Part shown: piece by piece, positions 23,521 through 32,639 of the stretch
Position numbering within the stretch: the first letter of the stretch is position 1
Layout: every line of letters begins with the position of its first letter
Source: Mixophyes australis
Lineage: Eukaryota > Chordata > Amphibia > Anura > Limnodynastidae
NCBI GenBank assembly: GCA_036250195.1
Contig: JAVHZZ010000002.1
Span: 369,646,624-369,710,623 of the forward strand
Length of the DNA stretch: 64,000 bases
Reading direction: 5' to 3'
The notes under the pieces: generated by a model
Told to the model about the DNA's origin: nothing
Seen by the model: the letters and a program-made list of their open reading frames with translations, nothing else
Databases searched by the model: none
Position numbers and translations under genes: made by a program

Positions 23521-24350
23521 AAAAGCCAGTTTGGTTTCTGTCTCTCAAGGCCCCCCTCCACTTGTATAAAATACCAAAAAATTCAGCCATTATAGACTGT
23601 ACAATATTAATTGACATGGAGAAAGACAGTTTGGTTTCTGTCTCTCAAGGCCCCCCTCCACTTGTATAAAATACCAAAAAATTCAGCCATTATAGACTGT
23701 ACAATATTAATTGACATGGAGAAAGCCAGTTTGGTTTCTGTCTCTCAAGGCCCCCCTCCACTTGTATAAAATACCAAAAAATTCAGCCATTATAGACTGT
23801 ACAATATTAATTGACATGGAGAAAGCCAGTTTGGTTTCTGTCTCTCAAGGCCCCCCTCCACTTGTATAAAATACTAAAAAATTCAGCCATTATAGACTGT
23901 ACAATATTAATTGACATGGAGAAAGACAGTTTGGGGTCACTCTGTCTCTCTAGGCCCCCCTCCACTTGTATAAAATACCAAAAAATTCAGCCATTATAGA
24001 CTGTACAATATTAATTGACATGGAGAAAGCCAGTTTGGTTTCTGTCTCTCTAGGCCCCCTCCACTTGTATAAAATACTAAAAAATTCAGCCATTATAGAC
24101 TGTACAATATTAATTGACATGGAGAAAGACAGTTTGGGGTCACTCTGTCTCTCTAGGCCCCCCTCCACTTGTATAAAATACCAAAAAATTCAGCCATTAT
24201 AGACTGTACAATATTAATTGACATGGAGAAAGCCAGTTTGGTTTCTGTCTCTCTAGGCCCCCCTCCACTTGTATAAAATACTAAAAAATTCAGCCATTAT
24301 AGACTGTACAATATTATGAAAAATGGACAAAGCCAGTTTAGGGTCACTCT
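23521..24350. repeat. 3'-side tandem array, about 100-bp period, 8 units plus a partial
   Basis: Units start with GAAAG(C/A)CAGTTTGG at about 23521, 23621, 23721, 23821, 23921, 24025, 24124 and 24228, with a partial unit near 24326. The first four are exactly 100 bp. The next four alternate 104, 99, 104 and about 100 bp, because alternate units read GGGGTCACTCTGTCTCTC instead of GGTTTCTGTCTCTC. This gives a two-unit higher-order repeat. The array lies downstream of the transposase stop, where a 3' UTR would be. Open frames crossing it are by-products of the repeat. Confidence 0.9.
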
Positions 24351-24512
24351 GTCTATGACACCCTACCCTTAAGGATAAATTGCCCTAACAGCAGCCTTTC
24401 AAGATGGTATGTGATATGGAAATGCCACAAGTCCCTTTCCTCTTTGGGGGTAGATTGCACCCTACACTTACATAGAAAGTTTTAAAAAGATGTTATCGGC
24501 ATCATCTTCAGC

Positions 24513-27506
24513 TTAATCCTCACCCTCATCAGTGTGTACGTCATCATCACAGACTATCAATTCATCGCCGCTTGAATCCGCCATTAGAGAACAGTCAGTG
24601 CTTGGATGTCTTGGATGGTGAAGGCCTTCCTCGTGGAAGATGTAGTTCATTTTTATAAACATCATTTTCTCCACATTTTTGGGAAGTAACCTTCTACGGC
24701 GATCACTGACTAAGTTCCCTGCTGTGCTGAACACTCGTTCAGAGTACACACTGGAGGGTGGGCAGCTTAGGTATTGCAAAGCAAGTTTGTACATGGGTTT
24801 CCAAATGGCCTGCTTTTCTTCCCAGTAAGGAAAGGGACTGTCTGACATTTCCATATCAACTACCTCTTGAAAGTAATCCTCCACCATCCTTTGCATGTTT
24901 ATACTCATATTGGATGGAGTTATGGGCAAAGTGACACATTTTTTTGAAAAATCCTTCAAACCAGCCCAGATGTTAAATTGTTCTGGTCTGCCCCCTGTGT
25001 CTTCCCTGCTTCTTTTTTGGAAATTTAATTTTTTACGAGCAACAGCTTGAGAAAGTGAAGGAGGACACGTCGTCAAGCCGAGGCCCAGTTCAGCTGCCAA
25101 CTTGCTGAGCAATAGCTCCTTGCAAAAGTTCACATCTCGCTCATTTACAAGTAAAGACTCAATGTAGGTTTTAAACCTTGGATCAAGCACAGTGGCCAAA
25201 ACGTACTGATCCGAGTTCAAGATCTTAATAACTCGAGGATCATTGTGAAGCGAATTAAGTACTTGATCGACAAGGCCAACATACTTTGCTGAATTGCTTG
25301 CTTTCAGCTCCTCCTTCATTTTCTCAAGCTGCTTTTCCAATAGTCTAATTAAAGGAATGACTTGGCTCAAACTAGCAGAGTCTGCACTGACCTCACATGT
25401 CACAACTTCAAATGGTTTCAGCACCTTGCACAGCACTGAAAGGATTCCCCACTGTGCAAGAGTGAAATACATCCCCCCTCCTTTCCCAATGTCATGACTT
25501 GTGCAATATGCTTGGATGGCTTTGCGCTGTTCCTCCATCCTCTGAAGCATGTACAGGGTGGAATTCCACCGAGTTACCACCTCTTGCTTAAGTTGGTGGC
25601 AGGGCAAGTTAAACTGCTCTTGGAGCTGCTGTAATCTCCTACATGCTGTGGCTGAATGCCTGAAATGGCCTGAAATTTTACGGGCCACCGAAAGCATCTC
25701 CTGCACCTCACGGTTATTTCGTAGGAAGCTCTGCACCACCAAGTTGATGGTGTGAGCAAAACAGGGAATATGTTGGAAATCACCCAGCTGTAATGCTCGC
25801 ACTATATTGTTGGCGTTATCTGAAATGACATACCCTGGGGAGAGTCCGAGTGGTATAAGACATGCATCAATCACATCTCTCAATTTGCGTAACAAATTGT
25901 CAGCCGTATGCCTGTTAGTGAAGCCGGTGATACAAAGAGTGGCCTGCCTGTGACAAATGTTACGTAGTGGTGTACATGCTGCTGCTGTTCCTGCTGGTGA
26001 AGGTGAATGACCAACCCAGTGGGCTGTCACAGTCATATAGTCTTTGGTTTGGCCACTTCCACTTGTCCACATATCTGTGGTTAAGTGAACAGTGGGCAGA
26101 ATGGCATTTTTCAGCGCAATCTCTACATTTTTACACACTTTTTGGTATAGTTGTGGAATAGCTTTACGGGAGAAATGGTGTCGCGATGGAATTCTGTAAC
26201 GCGGACACAAAACCTCAATTAACTGTGAAAAACCAGCTGCGTTTATTGTGGAGATTGGACGCAGATCTAACACTAACATTGCAGCCATGGCGTCTGTGAT
26301 TCGCTTGGCGACTGGGTGACTGCTGTCATATTTGCTTCCCCTCGCAAATGATTGTTTCACAGTTAATTGCTGAAATGTAGGACTGCTCATTTTATTCACC
26401 TGCCTCTGGGATGACGATTCACCCCCAGCAGCAGCAACAGCAGCAGCAGGACTAACGCTTTCTTCAGAGGAATCAATAATAGTGCCGGAGTCATCCAGCC
26501 TTAAGTGGGATGCCGGGCTAACTCCGAGCGCTACTGAGGATATTGATGAGGATGGTGTGGTGGGTGTATTTTGTAGCCGTCGGTATGTCGGTGAGCGGAG
26601 GGTCTTAGCTGATGAGGGAGTGCTTGTATTCTTTTGGGAAGAACTTTCAGCTTTTCCCAACACTTTGCCATGAACTCTCGTTAAATGGCGTAACATAGAC
26701 GAGGTTCCAAGATGGTTAAGGTCCCTCCCTCGACTGACTGTGGCTTCACATACACTACAAATGGCTATACAATTGTTGTCTGGATTTGGGTAGAAATAAT
26801 TCCACACATAAGAAGTGGATTTTTTTGTTTTATGCCCAGGCATGACAATGGCCTTTTTCTTGTCACGTGCCAGAACTGCTGCCACTGGTGCAGGACTTAC
26901 ACACACAACCTTATCCTCATTAACATCCTCATTAGCGCCCTCGTCGCCTACACAAATCTCCCCCTCATCCTCTTCTAATTCCAAAGTGGCATCCTCAATT
27001 TGGGTATCACCGGCTACACTCGGGCTATTAAGGCACACATCAGCAGAATGCTCACGATTAGACATCCCACTGTTGGATGGACTCTCCACAGGGATTGTTG
27101 TCATTTGTGAATCAGAGCAAATATTCTCCTGTAATGCCTCACTGTTACCTTGCAGCTCAGCTTTGACGCGTAACAGTAGTTGTGCACCAATTGTAGCCTG
27201 GGTAACTTTTTGGGATCTGCCACTAATAGCCAAAGGTGAAGGCCTCATTCTCTCTTTGCCACTGCGTGTGTAGAATGGCATGCTTGCAATTTTTTTTTTA
27301 TCGTCACTTAACTTTTGCTCAGTTACACTTCTTTTTCGCTTCAATACAGTAAATTTTTTTTTGGTTTTTGTTTTTTGCACTAATTTGAAAACACTCTGTT
27401 GTTTGACATCGCCTTGGCCAGATGACGTACTGGGAACACTAACATCAGGACTGGTGACAGAACCTGGTTGCTCATTTAGATCATATGTGGACTGCTTTGA
27501 ATCCAT
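24513..27506 (-). CDS. hAT-family transposase with BED zinc finger, 997 aa
   Basis: It should catalyse cut-and-paste transposition of the element that contains it. Residues 1-230 are Ser/Lys-rich and acidic and look unstructured. A BED finger spans about 233-280: W235 (in YVWNYFY), C250 and C253, then H274 and H279. The DDE core has D478 in LTTDMWTS and D563 in ISDNANN. CFAH (C582/H585) and RWNST (W647) follow. The C-terminal hAT dimerisation region includes SSVYSERVFSTAGN, where E923 is the likely catalytic Glu. All hallmark motifs are present without a frameshift, and the length is at the long end for the family. The start is a true ATG and the stop TAA. A ZBED-type domesticated gene is the alternative, but the intact terminal repeats and target duplication argue that this is transposon-borne. 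Confidence 0.95.
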   Translation of the reverse strand: MDSKQSTYDLNEQPGSVTSPDVSVPSTSSGQGDVKQQSVFKLVQKTKTKKKFTVLKRKRSVTEQKLSDDKKKIASMPFYTRSGKERMRPSPLAISGRSQKVTQATIGAQLLLRVKAELQGNSEALQENICSDSQMTTIPVESPSNSGMSNREHSADVCLNSPSVAGDTQIEDATLELEEDEGEICVGDEGANEDVNEDKVVCVSPAPVAAVLARDKKKAIVMPGHKTKKSTSYVWNYFYPNPDNNCIAICSVCEATVSRGRDLNHLGTSSMLRHLTRVHGKVLGKAESSSQKNTSTPSSAKTLRSPTYRRLQNTPTTPSSSISSVALGVSPASHLRLDDSGTIIDSSEESVSPAAAVAAAGGESSSQRQVNKMSSPTFQQLTVKQSFARGSKYDSSHPVAKRITDAMAAMLVLDLRPISTINAAGFSQLIEVLCPRYRIPSRHHFSRKAIPQLYQKVCKNVEIALKNAILPTVHLTTDMWTSGSGQTKDYMTVTAHWVGHSPSPAGTAAACTPLRNICHRQATLCITGFTNRHTADNLLRKLRDVIDACLIPLGLSPGYVISDNANNIVRALQLGDFQHIPCFAHTINLVVQSFLRNNREVQEMLSVARKISGHFRHSATACRRLQQLQEQFNLPCHQLKQEVVTRWNSTLYMLQRMEEQRKAIQAYCTSHDIGKGGGMYFTLAQWGILSVLCKVLKPFEVVTCEVSADSASLSQVIPLIRLLEKQLEKMKEELKASNSAKYVGLVDQVLNSLHNDPRVIKILNSDQYVLATVLDPRFKTYIESLLVNERDVNFCKELLLSKLAAELGLGLTTCPPSLSQAVARKKLNFQKRSREDTGGRPEQFNIWAGLKDFSKKCVTLPITPSNMSINMQRMVEDYFQEVVDMEMSDSPFPYWEEKQAIWKPMYKLALQYLSCPPSSVYSERVFSTAGNLVSDRRRRLLPKNVEKMMFIKMNYIFHEEGLHHPRHPSTDCSLMADSSGDELIVCDDDVHTDEGED

Positions 27507-27520
27507 TCTGAGCGCAAACC

Positions 27521-29737
27521 ACTGGGGAGTGCTAAAAATTATTGAGTAGATACTGCTGACAGATATGACTTTTGACAGCCAGAAATATTAATGCACAATT
27601 AGGGAGGACACCCCAAAAACACTGAGGAGTGCTAAAAATTATTGAGTAGATACTGCTGACAGATATGACTTTTGACAGCCAGAAATATTAATGCACAATT
27701 AGGGAGGACACCCCAAAAACACTGAGGAGTGCTAAAAATTATTTAGTAGATACTGCTGACAGATATGACTTTTGACAGCCAGAAATATTAATGCACAATT
27801 AGGGAGGACACCCCAAAAACACTGAGGAGTGCTAAAAATTATTGAGTAGATACTGCTGACAGATATGACTTTTGACAGCCAGAAATATTAATGCACAATT
27901 AGGGAGGACACCCCAAAAACACTGAGGAGTGCTAAAAATTATTGAGTAGATACTGCTGACAGATATGACTTTTGACAGCCAGAAATATTAATGCACAATT
28001 AGGGAGGACACCCCAAAAACACTGAGGAGTGCTAAAAATTATTGAGTAGATACTGCTGACAGATATGACTTTTGACAGCCAGAAATATTAATGCACAATT
28101 AGGGAGGACACCCCAAAAACACTGAGGAGTGCTAAAAATTATTGAGTAGATACTGCTGACAGATATGACTTTTGACAGCCAGAAATATTAATGCACAATT
28201 AGGGAGGACACCCCAAAAACACTGAGGAGTGCTAAAAATTATTGAGTAGATACTGCTGACAGATATGACTTTTGACAGCCAGAAATATTAATGCACAATT
28301 AGGGAGGACACCCCAAAAACACTGAGGAGTGCTAAAAATTATTGAGTAGATACTGCTGACAGATATGACTTTTGACAGCCAGAAATATTAATGCACAATT
28401 AGGGAGGACACCCCAAAAACACTGAGGAGTGCTAAAAATTATTGAGTAGATACTGCTGACAGATATGACTTTTGACAGCCAGAAATATTAATGCACAATT
28501 AGGGAGGACACCCCAAAAACACTGAGGAGTGCTAAAAATTATTGAGTAGATACTGCTGACAGATATGACTTTTGACAGCCAGAAATATTAATGCACAATT
28601 AGGGAGGACACCCCAAAAACACTGAGGAGTGCTAAAAATTATTGAGTAGATACTGCTGACAGATATGACTTTTGACAGCCAGAAATATTAATGCACAATT
28701 AGGGAGGACACCCCAAAAACACTGAGGAGTGCTAAAAATTATTGAGTAGATACTGCTGACAGATATGACTTTTGACAGCCAGAAATATTAATGCACAATT
28801 AGGGAGGACACCCCAAAAACACTGAGGAGTGCTAAAAATTATTGAGTAGATACTGCTGACAGATATGACTTTTGACAGCCAGAAATATTAATGCACAATT
28901 AGGGAGGACACCCCAAAAACACTGAGGAGTGCTAAAAATTATTGAGTAGATACTGCTGACAGATATGACTTTTGACAGCCAGAAATATTAATGCACAATT
29001 AGGGAGGACACCCCAAAAACACTGAGGAGTGCTAAAAATTATTGAGTAGATACTGCTGACAGATATGACTTTTGACAGCCAGAAATATTAATGCACAATT
29101 AGGGAGGACACCCCAAAAACACTGAGGAGTGCTAAAAATTATTGAGTAGATACTGCTGACAGATATGACTTTTGACAGCCAGAAATATTAATGCACAATT
29201 AGGGAGGACACCCCAAAAACACTGAGGAGTGCTAAAAATTATTGAGTAGATACTGCTGACAGATATGACTTTTGACAGCCAGAAATATTAATGCACAATT
29301 AGGGAGGACACCCCAAAAACACTGAGGAGTGCTAAAAATTATTGAGTAGATACTGCTGACAGATATGACTTTTGACAGCCAGAAATATTAATGCACAATT
29401 AGGGAGGACACCCCAAAAACACTGAGGAGTGCTAAAAATTATTTAGTAGATACTGCTGACAGATATGACTTTTGACAGCCAGAAATATTAATGCACAATT
29501 AGGGAGGACACCCCAAAAACACTGAGGAGTGCTAAAAATTATTGAGTAGATACTGCTGACAGATATGACTTTTGACAGCCAGAAATATTAATGCACAATT
29601 AGGGAGGACACCCCAAAAACACTGAGGTGTGCTACAAATTATTTAGTAGATACTGCTGACAGATATGACTTTTGACAGCCAGAAATATTAATGCACAATT
29701 ATGGGGGACACCCCAAAAGCGCTGGGGAGTGCCAAAT
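27521..29737. repeat. 22-unit, exactly 100-bp tandem array upstream of the transposase
   Basis: Units begin ACTGAGGAGTGCTAAAAATT at 27521, 27621 and every 100 bp to 29621, followed by a 17-bp partial unit. The only repeated variant noticed is ATTGAGTAG versus ATTTAGTAG (units at 27721, 29421 and 29621). The first and last units carry a few extra changes. Near-identity over 2.2 kb implies recent expansion or homogenisation. The array begins 14 bp before the transposase ATG, between the promoter and the coding region. On the transposase sense strand the unit has no ATG, and each unit ends in a splice-acceptor-like TTTTTAGCACTCCTCAG. Confidence 0.97.
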
Positions 29738-29901
29738 ATGAAGAAAAAATAATAAACCTCTATCCTCCTCTCTGCACTAGCGATTTTGGTTAGAGCAATT
29801 GCAAGAACAATATTGTATTCTCTGTCCCTGCTCTAATTAGCCTATGACTACACCCTGCTCTCTCCCTCTGTCAAATGGCGATGGATTGCTGTGGAGGCGT
29901 G

Positions 29902-29964
29902 TATTTATAAAGTTGAAGTATCGCGAGAACCGAGTCCCGAGATCCGACGACGTCACAATGACGT
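29902..29964 (-). promoter_or_regulatory. Putative transposase promoter: TATA box and CRE-like palindrome
   Basis: On the minus strand TATAAATA lies at 29902-29909. About 40 bp upstream is ACGTCANNNTGACGT (29950-29964), an inverted pair of CRE half sites. Transcription would start near 29875 and pass through the 22-unit array to reach the ATG at 27506. No ATG occurs on the sense strand from there to the transposase start. The assignment rests on motifs and position only. Confidence 0.6.
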
Positions 29965-30065
29965 TCGGCCTCGATTTGGATTCGGAATGGGCGGGAGAGT
30001 ACCGAGCTGCTCAGCTCGGTACTCGGATACCCAAAGTTCGGGTGGGTTCGGTTCTCGGAGAACCG
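29925..30065. promoter_or_regulatory. Right subterminal palindromes of the hAT element
   Basis: GAGTACCGAGCTG (29997-30009) pairs with CAGCTCGGTACTC (30012-30024) across 2 bp. CGGTTCTC (30049-30056) pairs with GAGAACCG (30058-30065) across 1 bp, and GAGAACCG recurs at 29925-29932. They are candidate transposase-binding or regulatory sites close to the terminus. Confidence 0.55.
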
Positions 30066-30192
30066 GACCCGCCCATCTCTACAATATATCAAACAAGATA
30101 AACTAAAAACACATTTCTACAAACACAATTGTATATTTGGGGCCTCATTCAGAGGTAATGTGTCCTTGGAAGGATATCAGTGTACACGTTTC

Positions 30193-30597
30193 CAGTGCTT
30201 TTTTTGTAAGAAAGAAGGTGCCGGAACTCACATCACGTAGTCAATCGCTGTACACACACCCACACACGTCAGTTGTGTAACGAAACATAACGGTCGCCGC
30301 CGGCAGTAAGCACTCAGCGCGCGACCACATGACCAATTACAAGCTGAGTAGCGCCAGAAGTCGAGCAGTGCTATCACAACCAGCGCGGACGAAGTAAGCA
30401 TGCATCTGACTAGACACACAAGCAGTCTGCATGCACCATTTTAATGATTTTGCTGCCTGCTATGCTCGACAGGGCGATTCAAGTCCACGTGGACCAAACA
30501 TCTAATGTTCAAAAGTTACTTTTAAAACTTGGAAAATCCATCGAAAAAAGGTGCTGGAACTCAGTTCCGGTGAGTTCTATGTCAAAAAAAAGCATTG
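30193..30597. mobile_element. Non-autonomous hAT element, 405 bp
   Basis: The ends are CAGTGCTTTTTTTG (left) and CAAAAAAAAGCATTG (right). Inner copies of GGTGCCGGAACTCA and GGAACTCAGTTCCGGTGAG follow. Flanking CACGTTTC (30185-30192) and CACATTTC (30598-30605) are an 8-bp duplication with one difference. There is no open reading frame of note. Confidence 0.85.
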
Positions 30598-30776
30598 CAC
30601 ATTTCTATCCTGTGTGCGTACCAAAATGCATCCATCATATTTGAGCTTATCTTAGAATTGTGGCCCCTTACGTCTGGAGAGGCACAACAGGGGCGGGCAA
30701 GCATTAATTAACTACAGTTAAGGGCGTGTACATGTCAGAGTAACACATCACTGGAGATTTGATCTAATGAGACTTA

Positions 30777-30964
30777 GGGGTAAATGTATGAACCTCCGAT
30801 TTCTGCAAGTCGCCGGAAATCGGCGACTTTGCAGGTAAAATTTAAAGCGGCGATGGCTTGTAAAGACAAGTTTGCCTTTAAAAGCCATTGCCGCTTTAAA
30901 TTTTCACTGCAAAGTCGCCGATTTCCGGCGACTTGCAGAAATCGGAGGTTCATACATTTACCCC
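30777..30964. mobile_element. Near-perfect hairpin MITE, 188 bp, TTA target
   Basis: The arms of about 85 bp (left GGGGTAAATGTATGAACCTC, right its complement) contain CAAGTCGCCGGAAATCGGCG and TTTAAAGCGGCGATGGCTT. The spacer is very short. TTA is duplicated on both sides (30774-30776 and 30965-30967), as in PIF/Harbinger insertions. The arms are nearly mismatch-free, so the copy is young. Confidence 0.9.
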
Positions 30965-31090
30965 TTAGACTCCATCCCCAATATGTTTCTTAGGAGGAAT
31001 ATTTTTCATGGTACCGGAGATGATACCATCAGCATATATAGCTGCTTCCTATAGCCTGTTTGAGTACTGAACACTTCAGCTGACAGTACT

Positions 31091-31375
31091 TCATTCATTA
31101 GCATCATCATAACATTGGGCATGATTCTTAATTGGGCATACGACTGTGGAAGGGTTTATGTAAAAGGTTTTAATATCAGTAAGAAGGCAGCCAACTATAC
31201 CAAATCTTTCTAGAGTTGTATCATAATTTTTTTTGATGATTTTATATACTAGGTCAGCTTTCCAACCAGAATTATCCCTTGCCTGAAGATCCAGGACAAA
31301 ACACACCTGATCATTATATATAAGGTCAGGTACAGTGGTTAGCCCAATAGCTAGTATTTTTGAATAAAGAATCAT
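31091..31375 (-). pseudogene. L1-type reverse-transcriptase remnant
   Basis: Minus-strand translation reads LYSKILAIGL, then LIYNDQVCFV, then QARDNSG. This corresponds to the LYAKVLAxRLxxxLPxLIxxDQxGFVxxRQxxDN block preceding the reverse-transcriptase active site in L1 ORF2. The active-site box is absent. Decayed. Confidence 0.65.
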
Positions 31376-32482
31376 ATTGTTATTAAAAGGGAAATGTTTA
31401 TTGAATTGGGACTTATGTCACTGTAATATGGCTGAGCAAAGATATGGAAGGTAAAATATTTTGTACTATTTTTGAACAAACTATGATTCAGACTCAAGGA
31501 AAAATTTCCTTCCCCACATTAGCAGATACACTGCCACTCTGAGTGCCCTCCCAGTGAAATAAGTTTATATATACTCAAATTGTCAGCTCTGGTGACTCAA
31601 TCTAATTGAAGACTGATAATCTTATTCTGCCTTGTCAAAGGCATACAGATTATATGATACGTAAGTGATCATTATTTGTAATTTTTATATTTTTTGGTTT
31701 ATGACTGTATTGCCTTTATTTTTTGCATGTCATTTATTATATTTTTTTTTATTATATCCAAATAGCCTATACCTTTTGTATTAAATCTAAAAGGCATTAA
31801 AATTGTCCTTGATGCTTTAATGAATCCGTATATCTTTTATGAAGAGAAATATTGCTTGTACACGTTTACCCTGTAAATGCTTGTCTATGAATTGTTAACC
31901 TTTTGGTTAACAAGGAGCCTTGTGTGTTCCAGTGGGTACATTTGTGTAACAGATTGTGGGATTCTATTGCCCTGATACAATAGGTGGTAGCAGAGATTAG
32001 GTGTGTAAGAATGTGAGAGAACTGTTTAGGGGTGATTGAGAGAGATCTGTAGCGTGTGTGATAGGTGAGTCAAGATTGAGTGCAAAAATCCTGCGTGACC
32101 TCTTCTAGTAAACATCTTCACATCACAGACACTGGAAGCGCATTTGTGACAATGGAGCTGCTTTGTTTACTTTCTTATAATATTTCTGCTTAAGACATTG
32201 TAGCTAACTTTCTGTATGAACAGAAGACAAAATGTTTAATTCTCCTCTTACTCATAGACGCTTGCGCAGTTTTCTGATGGGAGTTTTGTGCATATTCTCT
32301 ACCTTTGAAGCTGTCTGGTCAGGTCATATATTTTTTGAGCTGTCTCCCATTTCATTTGGGAAGCTATTTGGACATATCCACTCATTACTGCCTTATGGGC
32401 ATCCCAGACAGTCATATTACTGGTATGCTGTGATTGGTTAAACTAAAGTATTTACTAATTGTTGTATGTTCCCTTTTAACCG
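31376..32482. other. No gene recognised
   Basis: AT-rich, unassigned. Confidence 0.4.
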
Positions 32483-32485
32483 CTA

Positions 32486-32638
32486 GGGGTATATTTACTA
32501 AACTGAAAAAGTGGAGATGTTGCCTATAGCAACCAATCATTTTGTAGAATGTACTAAATAAATGAAAGCTAGAATCTGATTGGTTGCTAAAGGCAACATC
32601 TCCACTTTTCCAAACCCGCAGTTTAGTAAATCTAGCCC
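32486..32638. mobile_element. Palindromic MITE, GGGGTATATTTACTAAA family
   Basis: The inverted ends and GTGGAGATGTTGCCTATAGC arms are as at 177-350. CTA flanks the left end (32483-32485), and a matching CTA overlaps the right end (32639-32641). Confidence 0.8.
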
Positions 32639-32639
32639 C

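Larger units (their letters stand above)
23123..30081 (-). mobile_element. Complete hAT transposon, 6,959 bp, apparently intact
   Basis: The ends are TAGAGATGG (23123) and its inverted counterpart CCATCTCTA (ending 30081). The inverted repeat is short, as usual for hAT elements, and diverges after about 10 bp. Both sides carry the exact 8-bp duplication CAATATAT (23115-23122 and 30082-30089). Inside, reading the minus strand, come a GC-rich subterminal region with TATA box, a 22-unit 100-bp array, the 997-codon transposase, a second array of about 100-bp units, and a TTTTGG-rich subterminal tract. Perfect duplications and an open transposase point to recent insertion. Whether it still moves is not shown. 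Confidence 0.95.

Noticed and set aside
23223..24202. Open frames on both strands through the 3'-side hAT array
   Set aside because: They are by-products of the tandem units. Frames persist only across 99-bp units, and both strands are open.
24513..27506. Domesticated host ZBED-type gene
   Set aside because: The reading frame sits inside matched terminal repeats with a perfect 8-bp target duplication, which marks a mobile copy.
27521..29737. CRISPR-like array
   Set aside because: The whole 100-bp unit repeats with no unique spacers, and the context is a vertebrate transposon.
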